DNA from: an uncultured Parafilimonas sp.
GTDB lineage: Bacteria; Bacteroidota; Bacteroidia; Chitinophagales; Chitinophagaceae
Direction: 5' to 3'
Assembly (NCBI GenBank): GCA_903882935.1
Contig: CAIRZB010000046.1
Location: 1 to 64,000 of the forward strand
Length of the DNA stretch: 64,000 bases
Under the pieces are notes generated by a model, which was not told the DNA's origin, searched no databases, and was given only the letters and a program-made list of their open reading frames with translations. Positions 54,305 through 61,985 of this stretch are shown piece by piece; position 1 is the first letter of the stretch, and each line of letters opens with the position of its first letter. The position numbers and the translations under genes are program-made.

Positions 54305-55075
54305 TTGGAAAAATTAGTAATTATACCAACGTACAACGAAAGAGAGAATATACCAGCCATTTTGCAGGCTATATTTTCGCTTAATAAAGGCTTTCATGTG
54401 CTGGTGGTAGACGATAATAGCCCCGACGGTACCGGTGATTTGGTAAAAGACCTTACCTCTGATTATCCTGGCATGTTGTTTATTGAGGAGCGTATGGGCA
54501 AACAAGGGCTGGGTACTGCCTACATACACGGGTTTAGATGGGCGGTTGAAAGAGGGTACGAGTTTATTTTTGAAATGGATGCAGATTTTTCGCACAACCC
54601 CAACGACCTTGAAAACTTATACAACGCTTGCAAATACAATGGGGCAGATGTTTCGGTGGGCAGCCGGTATGTGAAAGGTGGCCATATTGAAAACTGGCCT
54701 TTGGACCGCAGGGTTTATTCAAAAGGCGGGGCGTTGTATACCAAGCTGATTACTTGGATGCCCGTAAACGACCCCACCGCTGGTTTTATGTGCTACAAAA
54801 GAAAAGTGTTGGAAACCATAAACCTGGATGAAATAAAGTTTGTGGGTTATGCTTTTCAGATAGAAATGAAGTTTGCGTGTTGGAAACTGAATTTTAAAAT
54901 TGCCGAAGTACCCATTACTTTTAAAGACAGGAAAATTGGCGTAAGTAAAATGAGCAAGGGCATACTGAAGGAAGGGGTGCTGGGCGTGCTGGAAATACAG
55001 TGGCACAGCCTTTTTAAAAACTACCGCAAACGGGTTAATGCAGAGGCCAAGCCAGCCTTGGTAACCAACAAATAA
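54305..55075 (+). CDS. Polyprenol-phosphate glycosyltransferase (dolichol-phosphate mannose synthase type)
   Basis: A 256-residue GT2-family enzyme starting at TTG. It has I-I-P-T-Y-N-E-R-E-N-I, V-V-D-D-N-S-P-D-G-T-G, and the catalytic E-M-D-A-D-F-S-H-N-P, then V-S-V-G-S-R-Y-V-K-G-G and D-P-T-A-G-F. It lacks C-terminal membrane helices, like the soluble bacterial DPM1 group. It would move a sugar from a nucleotide donor to a polyprenyl phosphate for envelope glycosylation. A TACTTTCG sequence 25 bases upstream is a possible -7 element. Confidence 0.9.
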   Translation: MEKLVIIPTYNERENIPAILQAIFSLNKGFHVLVVDDNSPDGTGDLVKDLTSDYPGMLFIEERMGKQGLGTAYIHGFRWAVERGYEFIFEMDADFSHNPNDLENLYNACKYNGADVSVGSRYVKGGHIENWPLDRRVYSKGGALYTKLITWMPVNDPTAGFMCYKRKVLETINLDEIKFVGYAFQIEMKFACWKLNFKIAEVPITFKDRKIGVSKMSKGILKEGVLGVLEIQWHSLFKNYRKRVNAEAKPALVTNK

Positions 55076-55368
55076 ACTTAACAGTTAGCCTGTTACAATA
55101 GTGTTTATATATGCCATTACCCTACAAAGGTGGTGGCTTTATTTTTTAATCCAACAACTGCAGCCCGTTGTGCAGGCCTTTGGCTTCCTGCATGGCCTTT
55201 GGTTTTGTGACCCACCCATCATTTTAGCATTGCTGCCAAAATGGTGCTGCATACGAGCCACGCCAAATGTTCTTGCATTTATTTTGAACGGTACCAGGAA
55301 AAAGAAATATAACAGTAATTAACATATATCTTAGCCCAAGGGCTGTTGCAAGGCCCCTTTGCTTGCTT

Positions 55369-56466
55369 ATGGAAAATACAATTAAAAAGCTGATGTCTAC
55401 ACTTGCAGTGGTTGCCTGCTGTTTTGTTTGGGTAACCTGCCAAAAGGAATACAGCTATGAGGGTGGGCCCGTATTTGCCAGCACGGCATACAGTTTTTTG
55501 GGGGCGGGTGCTGCCTGTGCCAACCCGGTATTAGCCGGCTATTACTACGCTGGTGCAGCCTTGGCAGATACCAACACAGTAAAATTACAGGTACATGTTA
55601 CCGTCGCAGGCCCTTATAACATTACCACAAATACCAACAACGGTATTTACTTTGCCGCAACGGGTAGTTTTACCGATACAGGCGCGCAAACAGTTATTCT
55701 TAAGGGCCAGGGCACACCTGCAAACACGGGCAGTTTTAGTTATAACACTGCAAAAGACACGGGTTGTTCATTTGCCATTGTTGTTGATAAACAGCCCGTT
55801 AAAATGGCCGCCTATTCCATTTCGGGTTCTCCAAATGCATGTGTTAATCTGCTAATAAACGGAAACTATATCTACGGCAACAGTTTAACTTCTTTAAATT
55901 CATTAATTGCGAACATTAATGTAACCGTGCCCGGTTATTATGCCATTACTACCGATACATTGGACGGTATCAGTTTTTCTGCCACAGGCACATTTACAAC
56001 TGCTGGCATTAAATCGGTTACTTTAACAGGGCAAGGCACGCCCGGCACGCCAAAAAATCTTTCATTTACACTGGTTGGCGATACCTCGCATTGTACATTT
56101 CCTGTTTCGGTAACCAATCCCTCGCCGCTGGCTACCTATGTGCTTCAATCAGGCTTTGGCAACCCCAGTCCCTGCATTTATACCGTTGTTGGCAACTACC
56201 ATGCGGACTCGCTCTTAACCAGTACCAATACCGTTACTTTACAGGCATATGTTACCGTACCCGGCAACTATACAGTAACCACCGATGAGGTAAATGGCAT
56301 GGTGTTTTCATACACAGGCTCGTTTTCGGCAATTGGCAACCAAGAAGTAACCCTGGTGGGCAATGGCAAACCGGTTGCAGCCGGATTGTTTTTGCTCACT
56401 CCCCAAATTGTAGGGCCGCACCCACTGGGCGGTGAAGCCTGTGCCATACAAATAACTGTACAGTAG
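55369..56466 (+). CDS. Secreted lipoprotein with three related Cys-paired domains
   Basis: A 365-residue protein. The signal peptide ends in a cysteine (V-W-V-T-C-Q-K-E-Y) about 28 residues in. Three domains of about 95-105 residues follow. Each begins with a cysteine (A-C-A-N-P-V-L-A-G, A-C-V-N-L-L-I-N-G, P-C-I-Y-T-V-V-G-N), contains V-T-V-x-G-x-Y-x-I/V-T-T-x-T, then G-x-F/S-F-x-A-T-G-x-F, L-x-G-Q-G-T-P, and ends in a second cysteine (G-C-S-F, H-C-T-F, A-C-A-I). These look like Ig-like or PKD-like sheets with one disulfide each. No function is known to me. The frame begins at 55363 with TTG, but ATG at 55369 is the better start. Confidence 0.75.
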   Translation: MENTIKKLMSTLAVVACCFVWVTCQKEYSYEGGPVFASTAYSFLGAGAACANPVLAGYYYAGAALADTNTVKLQVHVTVAGPYNITTNTNNGIYFAATGSFTDTGAQTVILKGQGTPANTGSFSYNTAKDTGCSFAIVVDKQPVKMAAYSISGSPNACVNLLINGNYIYGNSLTSLNSLIANINVTVPGYYAITTDTLDGISFSATGTFTTAGIKSVTLTGQGTPGTPKNLSFTLVGDTSHCTFPVSVTNPSPLATYVLQSGFGNPSPCIYTVVGNYHADSLLTSTNTVTLQAYVTVPGNYTVTTDEVNGMVFSYTGSFSAIGNQEVTLVGNGKPVAAGLFLLTPQIVGPHPLGGEACAIQITVQ

Positions 56467-56577
56467 TTGGGCCTAGTATGTGCTTTTTTGTAGCGGCATA
56501 TTAAAAAAATGACTGTTGTTATTAAACTTAAAATATCTGAATAAAGTCTTATATCTTTAAACCAAAAAAGAATCTTT

Positions 56578-56970
56578 ATGAAAAAAATGTTTTTGATGCT
56601 GCTGATGGCGGTATCTACTTTCTCCCTAAGCTTTGCACAGGATTCTTCGGCCGCGCATAAAAAACATGCCCCGGCTAAAGAAACGTTGGCAAAAAAATTG
56701 AATTTAAACAAGGAGCAGGAGGATAAGATTAAAGCCTCCAAAGCCGAGTTAAAAACTAAAACAAAAGAGATAAAGGCAAATACCGCTTTAACTGAGGAGC
56801 AAAAAAAGGCGCAGCTAAAAGAAGCCCGGAAAGAAAGCAAAAAGGAAGTAGATGCTGCGTTAACACCTGAACAAAAAGCCAAGTTAAAAGAGCTGCACGC
56901 AAAGAAAAAAGCGAGTTCACCTTCTAAGAAGAAAGCTTTACCGAAACCAGCACCGGCTGCAAAAAATTAA
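56578..56970 (+). CDS. Secreted helical protein rich in lysine, Spy/CpxP-like
   Basis: A 130-residue protein with a signal peptide cleaved after S-F-A-Q. The rest is helical and lysine-rich with repeated L-N-L-N-K-E-Q-E-D-K-I and A-L-T-P-E-Q-K-A-K-L-K motifs. These resemble the LTxxQ motif of Spy/CpxP periplasmic chaperones. The C-terminus is a long Lys/Ala/Pro tail. A -7-like TATCTTTA at 56552-56559 sits 18 bases before the ATG. The next gene encodes a related type of protein. Confidence 0.7.
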   Translation: MKKMFLMLLMAVSTFSLSFAQDSSAAHKKHAPAKETLAKKLNLNKEQEDKIKASKAELKTKTKEIKANTALTEEQKKAQLKEARKESKKEVDAALTPEQKAKLKELHAKKKASSPSKKKALPKPAPAAKN

Positions 56971-57063
56971 ATTGAACTTTAGCCATAATACACAGTCAAA
57001 TAACTGTTAACGCCATGGCGGATATTTGTACGCTATTGGCATCACAGCATAAAATTAAATATT

Positions 57064-57426
57064 ATGAAAAAGTTAGTTTTTTCTATGGCGGTGGCTTTAA
57101 CCGTGTTTTCTTTGTCGTGCCTTGCGCAGCCCGGCGGCGGCGAGCGGATGAAACAAATGATGAAAGATTCGTTGCAGTTAAATGATGTGCAGGTTGATTC
57201 GGTAACGGCGGTTAGGCAGCAGTTCGCGCCACAGATGAGGGATATTTTTATGGACCAGTCTGCTACCCCTGAAGAAAAAAGGGCTAAGCTGGCCGTGTTA
57301 ACCGCACAAGTAAGGGCAAGGTATAAGGCCTTTCTTAGCGATGACCAAATTGCAAAATTGGAAGCCATGCAGCAGCGGATGCGCGGGCAGATGCGCCGTG
57401 GCGGCGGCGGTGGTGGTAACCAATAA
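57064..57426 (+). CDS. Secreted Spy/CpxP-like helical protein
   Basis: A 120-residue protein with a signal peptide ending S-C-L-A-Q. It has two LTxxQ-like sites (L-N-D-V-Q-V-D-S-V and L-S-D-D-Q-I-A-K-L-E-A-M-Q), an arrangement seen in periplasmic Spy-like chaperones and CpxP-like regulators. The end is Gly/Arg-rich (R-M-R-G-Q-M-R-R-G-G-G). It follows the 56578 gene in the same direction with 93 bases between and is closed by a strong terminator. Confidence 0.75.
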   Translation: MKKLVFSMAVALTVFSLSCLAQPGGGERMKQMMKDSLQLNDVQVDSVTAVRQQFAPQMRDIFMDQSATPEEKRAKLAVLTAQVRARYKAFLSDDQIAKLEAMQQRMRGQMRRGGGGGGNQ

Positions 57427-57447
57427 AAAATCGGCATTCAACTTAAT

Positions 57448-57484
57448 AAAAAAGCCTTTCCGACAAGACGGAAAGGTTTTTTTT
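57448..57484 (+). terminator. Terminator after the Spy-like gene pair
   Basis: Arms AAAAAGCCTTTCCG and CGGAAAGGTTTTTTTT with a 6-base loop, followed by T-rich sequence. It lies 22 bases after the stop at 57426. Confidence 0.88.
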
Positions 57485-57592
57485 ATTGCCATTTATCCCC
57501 AACCATACCCAGTTGGCACCAATAAAGCCGCGTTTGTTACATAAACTGGGGGCCAAACCGCTAAAGTCTTATCTTCAAAAAAAATATAGCCA

Positions 57593-58483
57593 GTGGATGT
57601 TTTAACCCTCAATAATATAACCAAGTATTATGGCCGCATACAGGCACTTAATAATGTGTCGTTCAGCGTGCCGGCAGGCAGTGTTTTTGGCATTTTGGGC
57701 CCTAACGGCAGCGGTAAAACCACCATGCTGGGTATTGTGATGGATATTTTAAAGCCATCTTCCGGCAGCTTTCAGTTTTTTGGTGGCCCGGCAACAGCCG
57801 AAACAAGAAAGCAGGTGGGTACCCTGTTAGAAACGCCTAATTTTTACCACTATCTCTCCGCCGAGCGCAACTTGGTAATTGCTGCAGAAATAAAAGGCAA
57901 GGGGCATGGTAATATTGACGAGGTACTACGCAAAGTAAACCTGCACCACCGCAAAAGCAGCAAATTCAGCACATATTCGCTGGGTATGAAACAGCGGCTG
58001 GCTATTGCAAGCTGCCTGTTGGGCGACCCGGGTGTACTGGTGTTTGACGAACCCACCAATGGGCTTGACCCCGTGGGTATCGCCGAAATAAGGGAATTGA
58101 TTAAGGTATTGGCGGCCGAGGGCAAAACAATCATTATGGCCAGCCATATGCTGGATGAGGTGGAAAAAGTTTGCACCCATGTGGCAATTTTAAAAACAGG
58201 CAACCTGATAACCGCTGGGCATGTTGACGAAGTGTTGGTGAACGAGGATATAGTGGAAGTATCCGCGCGGGATTTGCAACAACTGGAAGCTGTGCTAACG
58301 GGCATGGGTGGCTTTAAATCGTTAAAAAAATCAGCTAACGGCGTTCAGTTATTATACCCAACCGGCACCGCAAACCTAGAGGGCATAAACCAATACTGCT
58401 TTAACAACGGCTTGGTGCTAAGCCACCTGCAACTGAAAAAGAAAAGCCTGGAAACCAAGTTTCTTGAACTTACAAACAATTAA
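57593..58483 (+). CDS. ABC transporter ATP-binding protein
   Basis: A 296-residue ATPase starting at GTG. Walker A G-P-N-G-S-G-K-T-T, signature Y-S-L-G-M-K-Q-R-L, Walker B V-L-V-F-D-E-P-T-N-G-L-D-P, and the switch histidine M-A-S-H-M-L-D-E-V. The C-terminal 80 residues form the small accessory domain common in ABC-2-type exporters. It pairs with the membrane gene four bases downstream. Confidence 0.94.
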   Translation: MDVLTLNNITKYYGRIQALNNVSFSVPAGSVFGILGPNGSGKTTMLGIVMDILKPSSGSFQFFGGPATAETRKQVGTLLETPNFYHYLSAERNLVIAAEIKGKGHGNIDEVLRKVNLHHRKSSKFSTYSLGMKQRLAIASCLLGDPGVLVFDEPTNGLDPVGIAEIRELIKVLAAEGKTIIMASHMLDEVEKVCTHVAILKTGNLITAGHVDEVLVNEDIVEVSARDLQQLEAVLTGMGGFKSLKKSANGVQLLYPTGTANLEGINQYCFNNGLVLSHLQLKKKSLETKFLELTNN

Positions 58484-58487
58484 AAAC

Positions 58488-59264
58488 ATGCTGCATTTAA
58501 TAAAGCTGGAATGGCTTAAGGTAAAATATTACCGGGCTTTTTGGATATTTTTAGGGTTATATGTTATTGGCCTGTTTGGTATAAACTATGTAGCGTACCA
58601 GTTTCAAGATGCCCTTAAGGGCCAGTTGCCCATTGAATTTTTTCCGTACAATTTTCCCAGGGTTTACCAAACAATTGCATGGATAAGCAGTTGGTTGCTG
58701 TATTTTCCCGGTATGCTTATGATACTTGTTATCTCCAACGAGTACACGTTTAAAACACACCGGCAAAACATTATTGATGGGCTAACCCGGCACCAGTTTA
58801 TTTATTCTAAAATACTATTTGGCATTATCGTTGCCATATTAACAACGTTTTTTTGTTTTTTGAACGCTGTTGTTTTTGGCGCGATGTACAGCGGTAAATT
58901 TTCTTTGGAAGGGATGGAATTTATTGGTTATTCATTTGTACAGTCATTGTGCTATATTTTCTTTGCGATGATATTGGCGGTTTTGATGCGTCGCAGCGGT
59001 CTTGCCATGGCGGTGTTTTTTTTATACGGCCTTATTTTCGAGCAGTTGATAGGCGGTATTATGGACAATAAGATTTTAAACAGCCACAATTTTTTCTATT
59101 ACATGCCACTGGAGGCTAGTGATGTTTTAGTACCGATAACTTTTGGCAACAAATTGTTTTATAAAGATGCACCCTCATCGGGTATTTTACTGGCAGTGTG
59201 TTGTTTTTATATTTTGCTGTATTGCTTTGTTTCGATAAGAAAGTTTGAGCGGGAAGACCTATAG
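58488..59264 (+). CDS. ABC-2-type transporter permease
   Basis: A 258-residue polytopic protein with about six hydrophobic segments. The start at 58488 (M-L-H-L-I-K-L-E-W-L-K) has the usual N-terminal amphipathic segment of such permeases; the open frame starts 24 bases earlier within the preceding gene. The loop S-N-E-Y-T-F-K-T-H-R-Q-N-I-I-D-G-L-T-R fits the coupling region that contacts the ATPase. Substrate unknown. Confidence 0.88.
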   Translation: MLHLIKLEWLKVKYYRAFWIFLGLYVIGLFGINYVAYQFQDALKGQLPIEFFPYNFPRVYQTIAWISSWLLYFPGMLMILVISNEYTFKTHRQNIIDGLTRHQFIYSKILFGIIVAILTTFFCFLNAVVFGAMYSGKFSLEGMEFIGYSFVQSLCYIFFAMILAVLMRRSGLAMAVFFLYGLIFEQLIGGIMDNKILNSHNFFYYMPLEASDVLVPITFGNKLFYKDAPSSGILLAVCCFYILLYCFVSIRKFEREDL

Positions 59265-59380
59265 GCAATTTTAATTGAAGCTGTGTATTTGTATTTCATT
59301 GTTTATATACTCAGGCTGTCGGATTAATCTTATTGGTAACCCAAACAATAAAATATTCCGAAAAGGTATTGATTGTATGA

Positions 59381-59681
59381 TTAATACTCCTTAGGTTCCT
59401 GTTTTGTATGCCTTATTCTTGTGATTATTATTTCATCAGGTTTCAAGTAATAACTTATCCGAAGCTTTAATAACTCAAAGTAGCGATGATGGCCGTCGTT
59501 ATTCTTTTTTAGTGGGTCTTGTCAATGTTCATGGACGCCGTCAGACAGTTTTTCAGTGTTGGCCAGCACGGTTAATTTTACCTTATCTGCATTTTGGTCT
59601 GGTAGTGACCGGATATATGTAATTGCGTTATTAAACTGCATAGCCGCCCGTTTTTGACCAAGTTATTTTTTTAAGGCCCAT
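59381..59681 (-). pseudogene. Decayed RelE/ParE-type toxin
   Basis: Its start overlaps the antitoxin stop (TAATG at 59679-59683). The first codons give M-G-L-K-K-I-T-W-S-K. An extra A in the A-run at 59651-59655 breaks the frame. In the corrected frame it goes on R-A-A-M-Q-F-N-N-A-I-T-Y-I-R-S, then V-K-L-T-V-L-A-N-T-E-K-L-S-D, meets TGA at 59522-59524, and continues N-N-D-G-H-H-R-Y-F-E-L-L, then I-I-I-T-R-I-R-H-T-K-Q-E-P-K-E-Y to the stop at 59381. This is a full-length ParE/RelE-type toxin of about 99 residues with one frameshift and one nonsense mutation. Confidence 0.85.
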
Positions 59682-59914
59682 TACCAGCTTTTTGACAAAT
59701 TCACTACTTCATCGTGGGTGTAAAATTCTCCTTGCTCCACGTCCGAGAGGGATACTTCTATATCGTTATCATAATCATCAAGGGTTGAGTTAAATGATTG
59801 TTTGCTGCGGCTTTGAATAAAAGTTTTTATCAATGCCACCACAGATTTTTTTTCTGCATCATTTTTCTGCATAAAATAATCAGCCATTTCCCGCTCAATA
59901 ACACCTGCTTTCAT
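59681..59914 (-). CDS. Antitoxin-like protein beside the decayed toxin
   Basis: A 77-residue acidic protein. The first half is helical (E-K-K-S-V-V-A-L-I-K-T-F-I-Q-S), the second is acidic and flexible (D-D-Y-D-N-D-I-E-V) and ends Y-T-H-D-E-V-V-N-L-S-K-S-W. The layout is that of an antitoxin: a small dimerising part and a toxin-wrapping tail. Its stop overlaps the toxin start, the typical coupled order of antitoxin first. The open frame is intact although the toxin is broken. Confidence 0.75.
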   Translation of the reverse strand: MKAGVIEREMADYFMQKNDAEKKSVVALIKTFIQSRSKQSFNSTLDDYDNDIEVSLSDVEQGEFYTHDEVVNLSKSW

Positions 59915-59967
59915 AAAAACTATTTAGTACAAAGTTGGTAAAATCACCTAAATCAACTAATTGGTCT

Positions 59968-60900
59968 TTACTTTTCTAACGCCAGGGCTTGGACTGCTTC
60001 CCCGATGTTTGTGTATAAATATTTAAACCCGGTGGCCTGTATTTTGGCGGCGCTAACCGTTACGCTTTTTAGTATTTCAACACTCATTTCGCCCAACATT
60101 AGTTTTAACATAAAAGCTGGGGCATGCACGGGTATATACCATGCACCATTTAGTTTTTTTGCAATGGTTTGTATGAGTGTTTTGTTGTTTACGGGGTTGG
60201 GTGCCACAGCGTTGTAGGAGCCAGACAGGGCATCATTTTCCATGGCGTGTAGGTACATTCGGCATACATCATCAACGTGTATCCAGCTAACCATTTGCTT
60301 GCCGCTGCCCATTATGGTGGCAAGCCCTGCTTTTAGCGGTTTTTTAAATTCCGTGTAGGCCCCGCCTTGGTTACTAAGCACTATACCGGTGCGCAACTTA
60401 ACCAAACGTACGCCTAGGCTGGTAACTGGTTGTATGCTTTCTTCCCATAGGCGGCAGGTGTCGCCCAAAAAATCACTGGCGGGTTTTGCATCTTCATTAA
60501 AGCCTGTAGCCGGGTTTGAGGGAGTATCTTCCCCGTACCATCCGGTGGCGGAAGAGCTGATGACTGCCTTGACTTTATTGGGATTGTTTTGCAAGGTGCT
60601 TACCAATAACTCGCTACTTTGGGTGCGGCTTTCCACAATTTCAAGTTTACGGTTAGTGGTCCAGCGGCCGTCTGCGACACCCGCACCCGCAAGGTGTATA
60701 ATATAGTCGGCCTGTGCAATGGCCTGCACGTCAATAATGTCTTTTTCCACATTCCATTGTGCGTACGAGATAGGGTCAGTTGGGAGGCTGGGCTGTATCT
60801 TGCGCGACAAGATAATCACTCGGTAACCTTTTTCCACCAACATAGCCGACAATCTTTTACCAATGGTACCGGTACCCCCGGTTATTAAAACAGTTAGCAT
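59968..60900 (-). CDS. TIGR01777 family epimerase/oxidoreductase
   Basis: A 310-residue extended short-chain dehydrogenase. It has L-I-T-G-G-T-G-T-I-G at the N-terminus for the dinucleotide, H-L-A-G-A-G-V-A-D-G-R-W near 70, S-S-S-A-T-G-W-Y-G near 115, and a C-terminal domain of the DUF1731 type. A full catalytic Y-x-x-x-K is not evident in the usual place, as in the group generally (S-A-T-G-W-Y-G). The start at 60898-60900 (M-L-T-V-L-I-T-G) is preferred over 60921. Function in the cell is not established. Confidence 0.88.
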   Translation of the reverse strand: MLTVLITGGTGTIGKRLSAMLVEKGYRVIILSRKIQPSLPTDPISYAQWNVEKDIIDVQAIAQADYIIHLAGAGVADGRWTTNRKLEIVESRTQSSELLVSTLQNNPNKVKAVISSSATGWYGEDTPSNPATGFNEDAKPASDFLGDTCRLWEESIQPVTSLGVRLVKLRTGIVLSNQGGAYTEFKKPLKAGLATIMGSGKQMVSWIHVDDVCRMYLHAMENDALSGSYNAVAPNPVNNKTLIQTIAKKLNGAWYIPVHAPAFMLKLMLGEMSVEILKSVTVSAAKIQATGFKYLYTNIGEAVQALALEK

Positions 60901-61079
60901 AGGTGTTTTTTTACGTAACAATTTTAAAGATGAAAAGTTATGCTAAAACAGGGGAGCTTTTATAAATATGGTACTAAAATAACAAGTCGGCCAGTTTTTT
61001 AACGGGCTGCGGGTTACGTAAAATCCTTCTGTCCCCGATATTAGTTTTTTAAACAAGCTCGGGTTGTTGCATTTGTGGA

Positions 61080-61976
61080 TCACGGTTGCTCTTTCTCTAC
61101 TTGCTCAATCAACCCATCCAGCATGAAGGCATAATTCGAAAACCGAGACCTTGTTTCGTCGGGCTGGTAGGTAGTCCTATGGATGGTTTTCGCTAACTGC
61201 CTAAAGCCTTGCAGGGCTTGCGCTGAGTCGTAAAAGTTAGCCGCCCATTCATCCTTTGCATACTTATACTCTCGCAAGCCACAACCGCTGGTAGACAGCA
61301 CCAATGGTGTTGTAAACCAGTTAAACGACAACAGCCCCTGTTTTTCAATAGCATCCTTTACCAGCAAACGGCAAAATTGCAAATGCCTTTTTACCCGCAG
61401 GGTAATTTGTTCGTTAGTTTCCGCGGTGCTGGGCTTAATGCGCCATTGGTTGTTAAGTTTACTATAAGGGTCGTCTTTATCCTGCCAATAACTGTCGTCG
61501 TTGGTGGAAAGAAAAAAGGTAAACCGCCTTTTTGTTTTAAAGTAAGAGTATCCGGTAGTGCCATATTGAAAAGGCGGCACCAGCTTGGCCATTGTTTCAT
61601 TATCAGCGGTAAATACCAGCCTTAGCGGGTCGTTTTTATTCACCTTTAAAGCAATAGGTGGCACATAACCGGCTTCATCCGTCAACTGTAATATACTGTT
61701 ATTGTCGTCAAGCTTCCACGTTCCATGCAGGTATTTTTTGCAAATCACCAGGTCGTAGGTGCTGTTGTTACGCAATATCAACGCATTACCCCTAAAAAAG
61801 CTTTCCATGGCTTCCTTCGGGTCTTCATCGCTGCCTTTAATGCTGTCAATAAAACTGGCTACATCGGGCATGTCAACGCCCTTAAAGTCCCAGCGGCCTG
61901 CCAAGCCAGCTTGTTTGCCGGTTAGGCAGCCGGTAAATACAACACACAAAAGCAAAAAGCAAATGGCTTTTTTCAT
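61080..61976 (-). CDS. Lipoprotein of unknown function
   Basis: A 298-residue protein with a lipobox V-F-T-G-C at 17. Residues 25-140 look like a small lipocalin-like barrel (G-L-A-G-R-W-D-F then G-T-W-K-L-D-D-N-N-S-I-L-Q-L). The C-terminal 150 residues are helical (A-E-T-N-E-Q-I-T-L-R-V-K-R-H-L-Q-F-C-R-L-L-V-K). I do not recognise the C-terminal part. It sits nine bases after the stop of the DPP4-type gene, in the same direction, so it is probably cotranscribed. Confidence 0.72.
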   Translation of the reverse strand: MKKAICFLLLCVVFTGCLTGKQAGLAGRWDFKGVDMPDVASFIDSIKGSDEDPKEAMESFFRGNALILRNNSTYDLVICKKYLHGTWKLDDNNSILQLTDEAGYVPPIALKVNKNDPLRLVFTADNETMAKLVPPFQYGTTGYSYFKTKRRFTFFLSTNDDSYWQDKDDPYSKLNNQWRIKPSTAETNEQITLRVKRHLQFCRLLVKDAIEKQGLLSFNWFTTPLVLSTSGCGLREYKYAKDEWAANFYDSAQALQGFRQLAKTIHRTTYQPDETRSRFSNYAFMLDGLIEQVEKEQP

Positions 61977-61985
61977 ATTCGGTTG

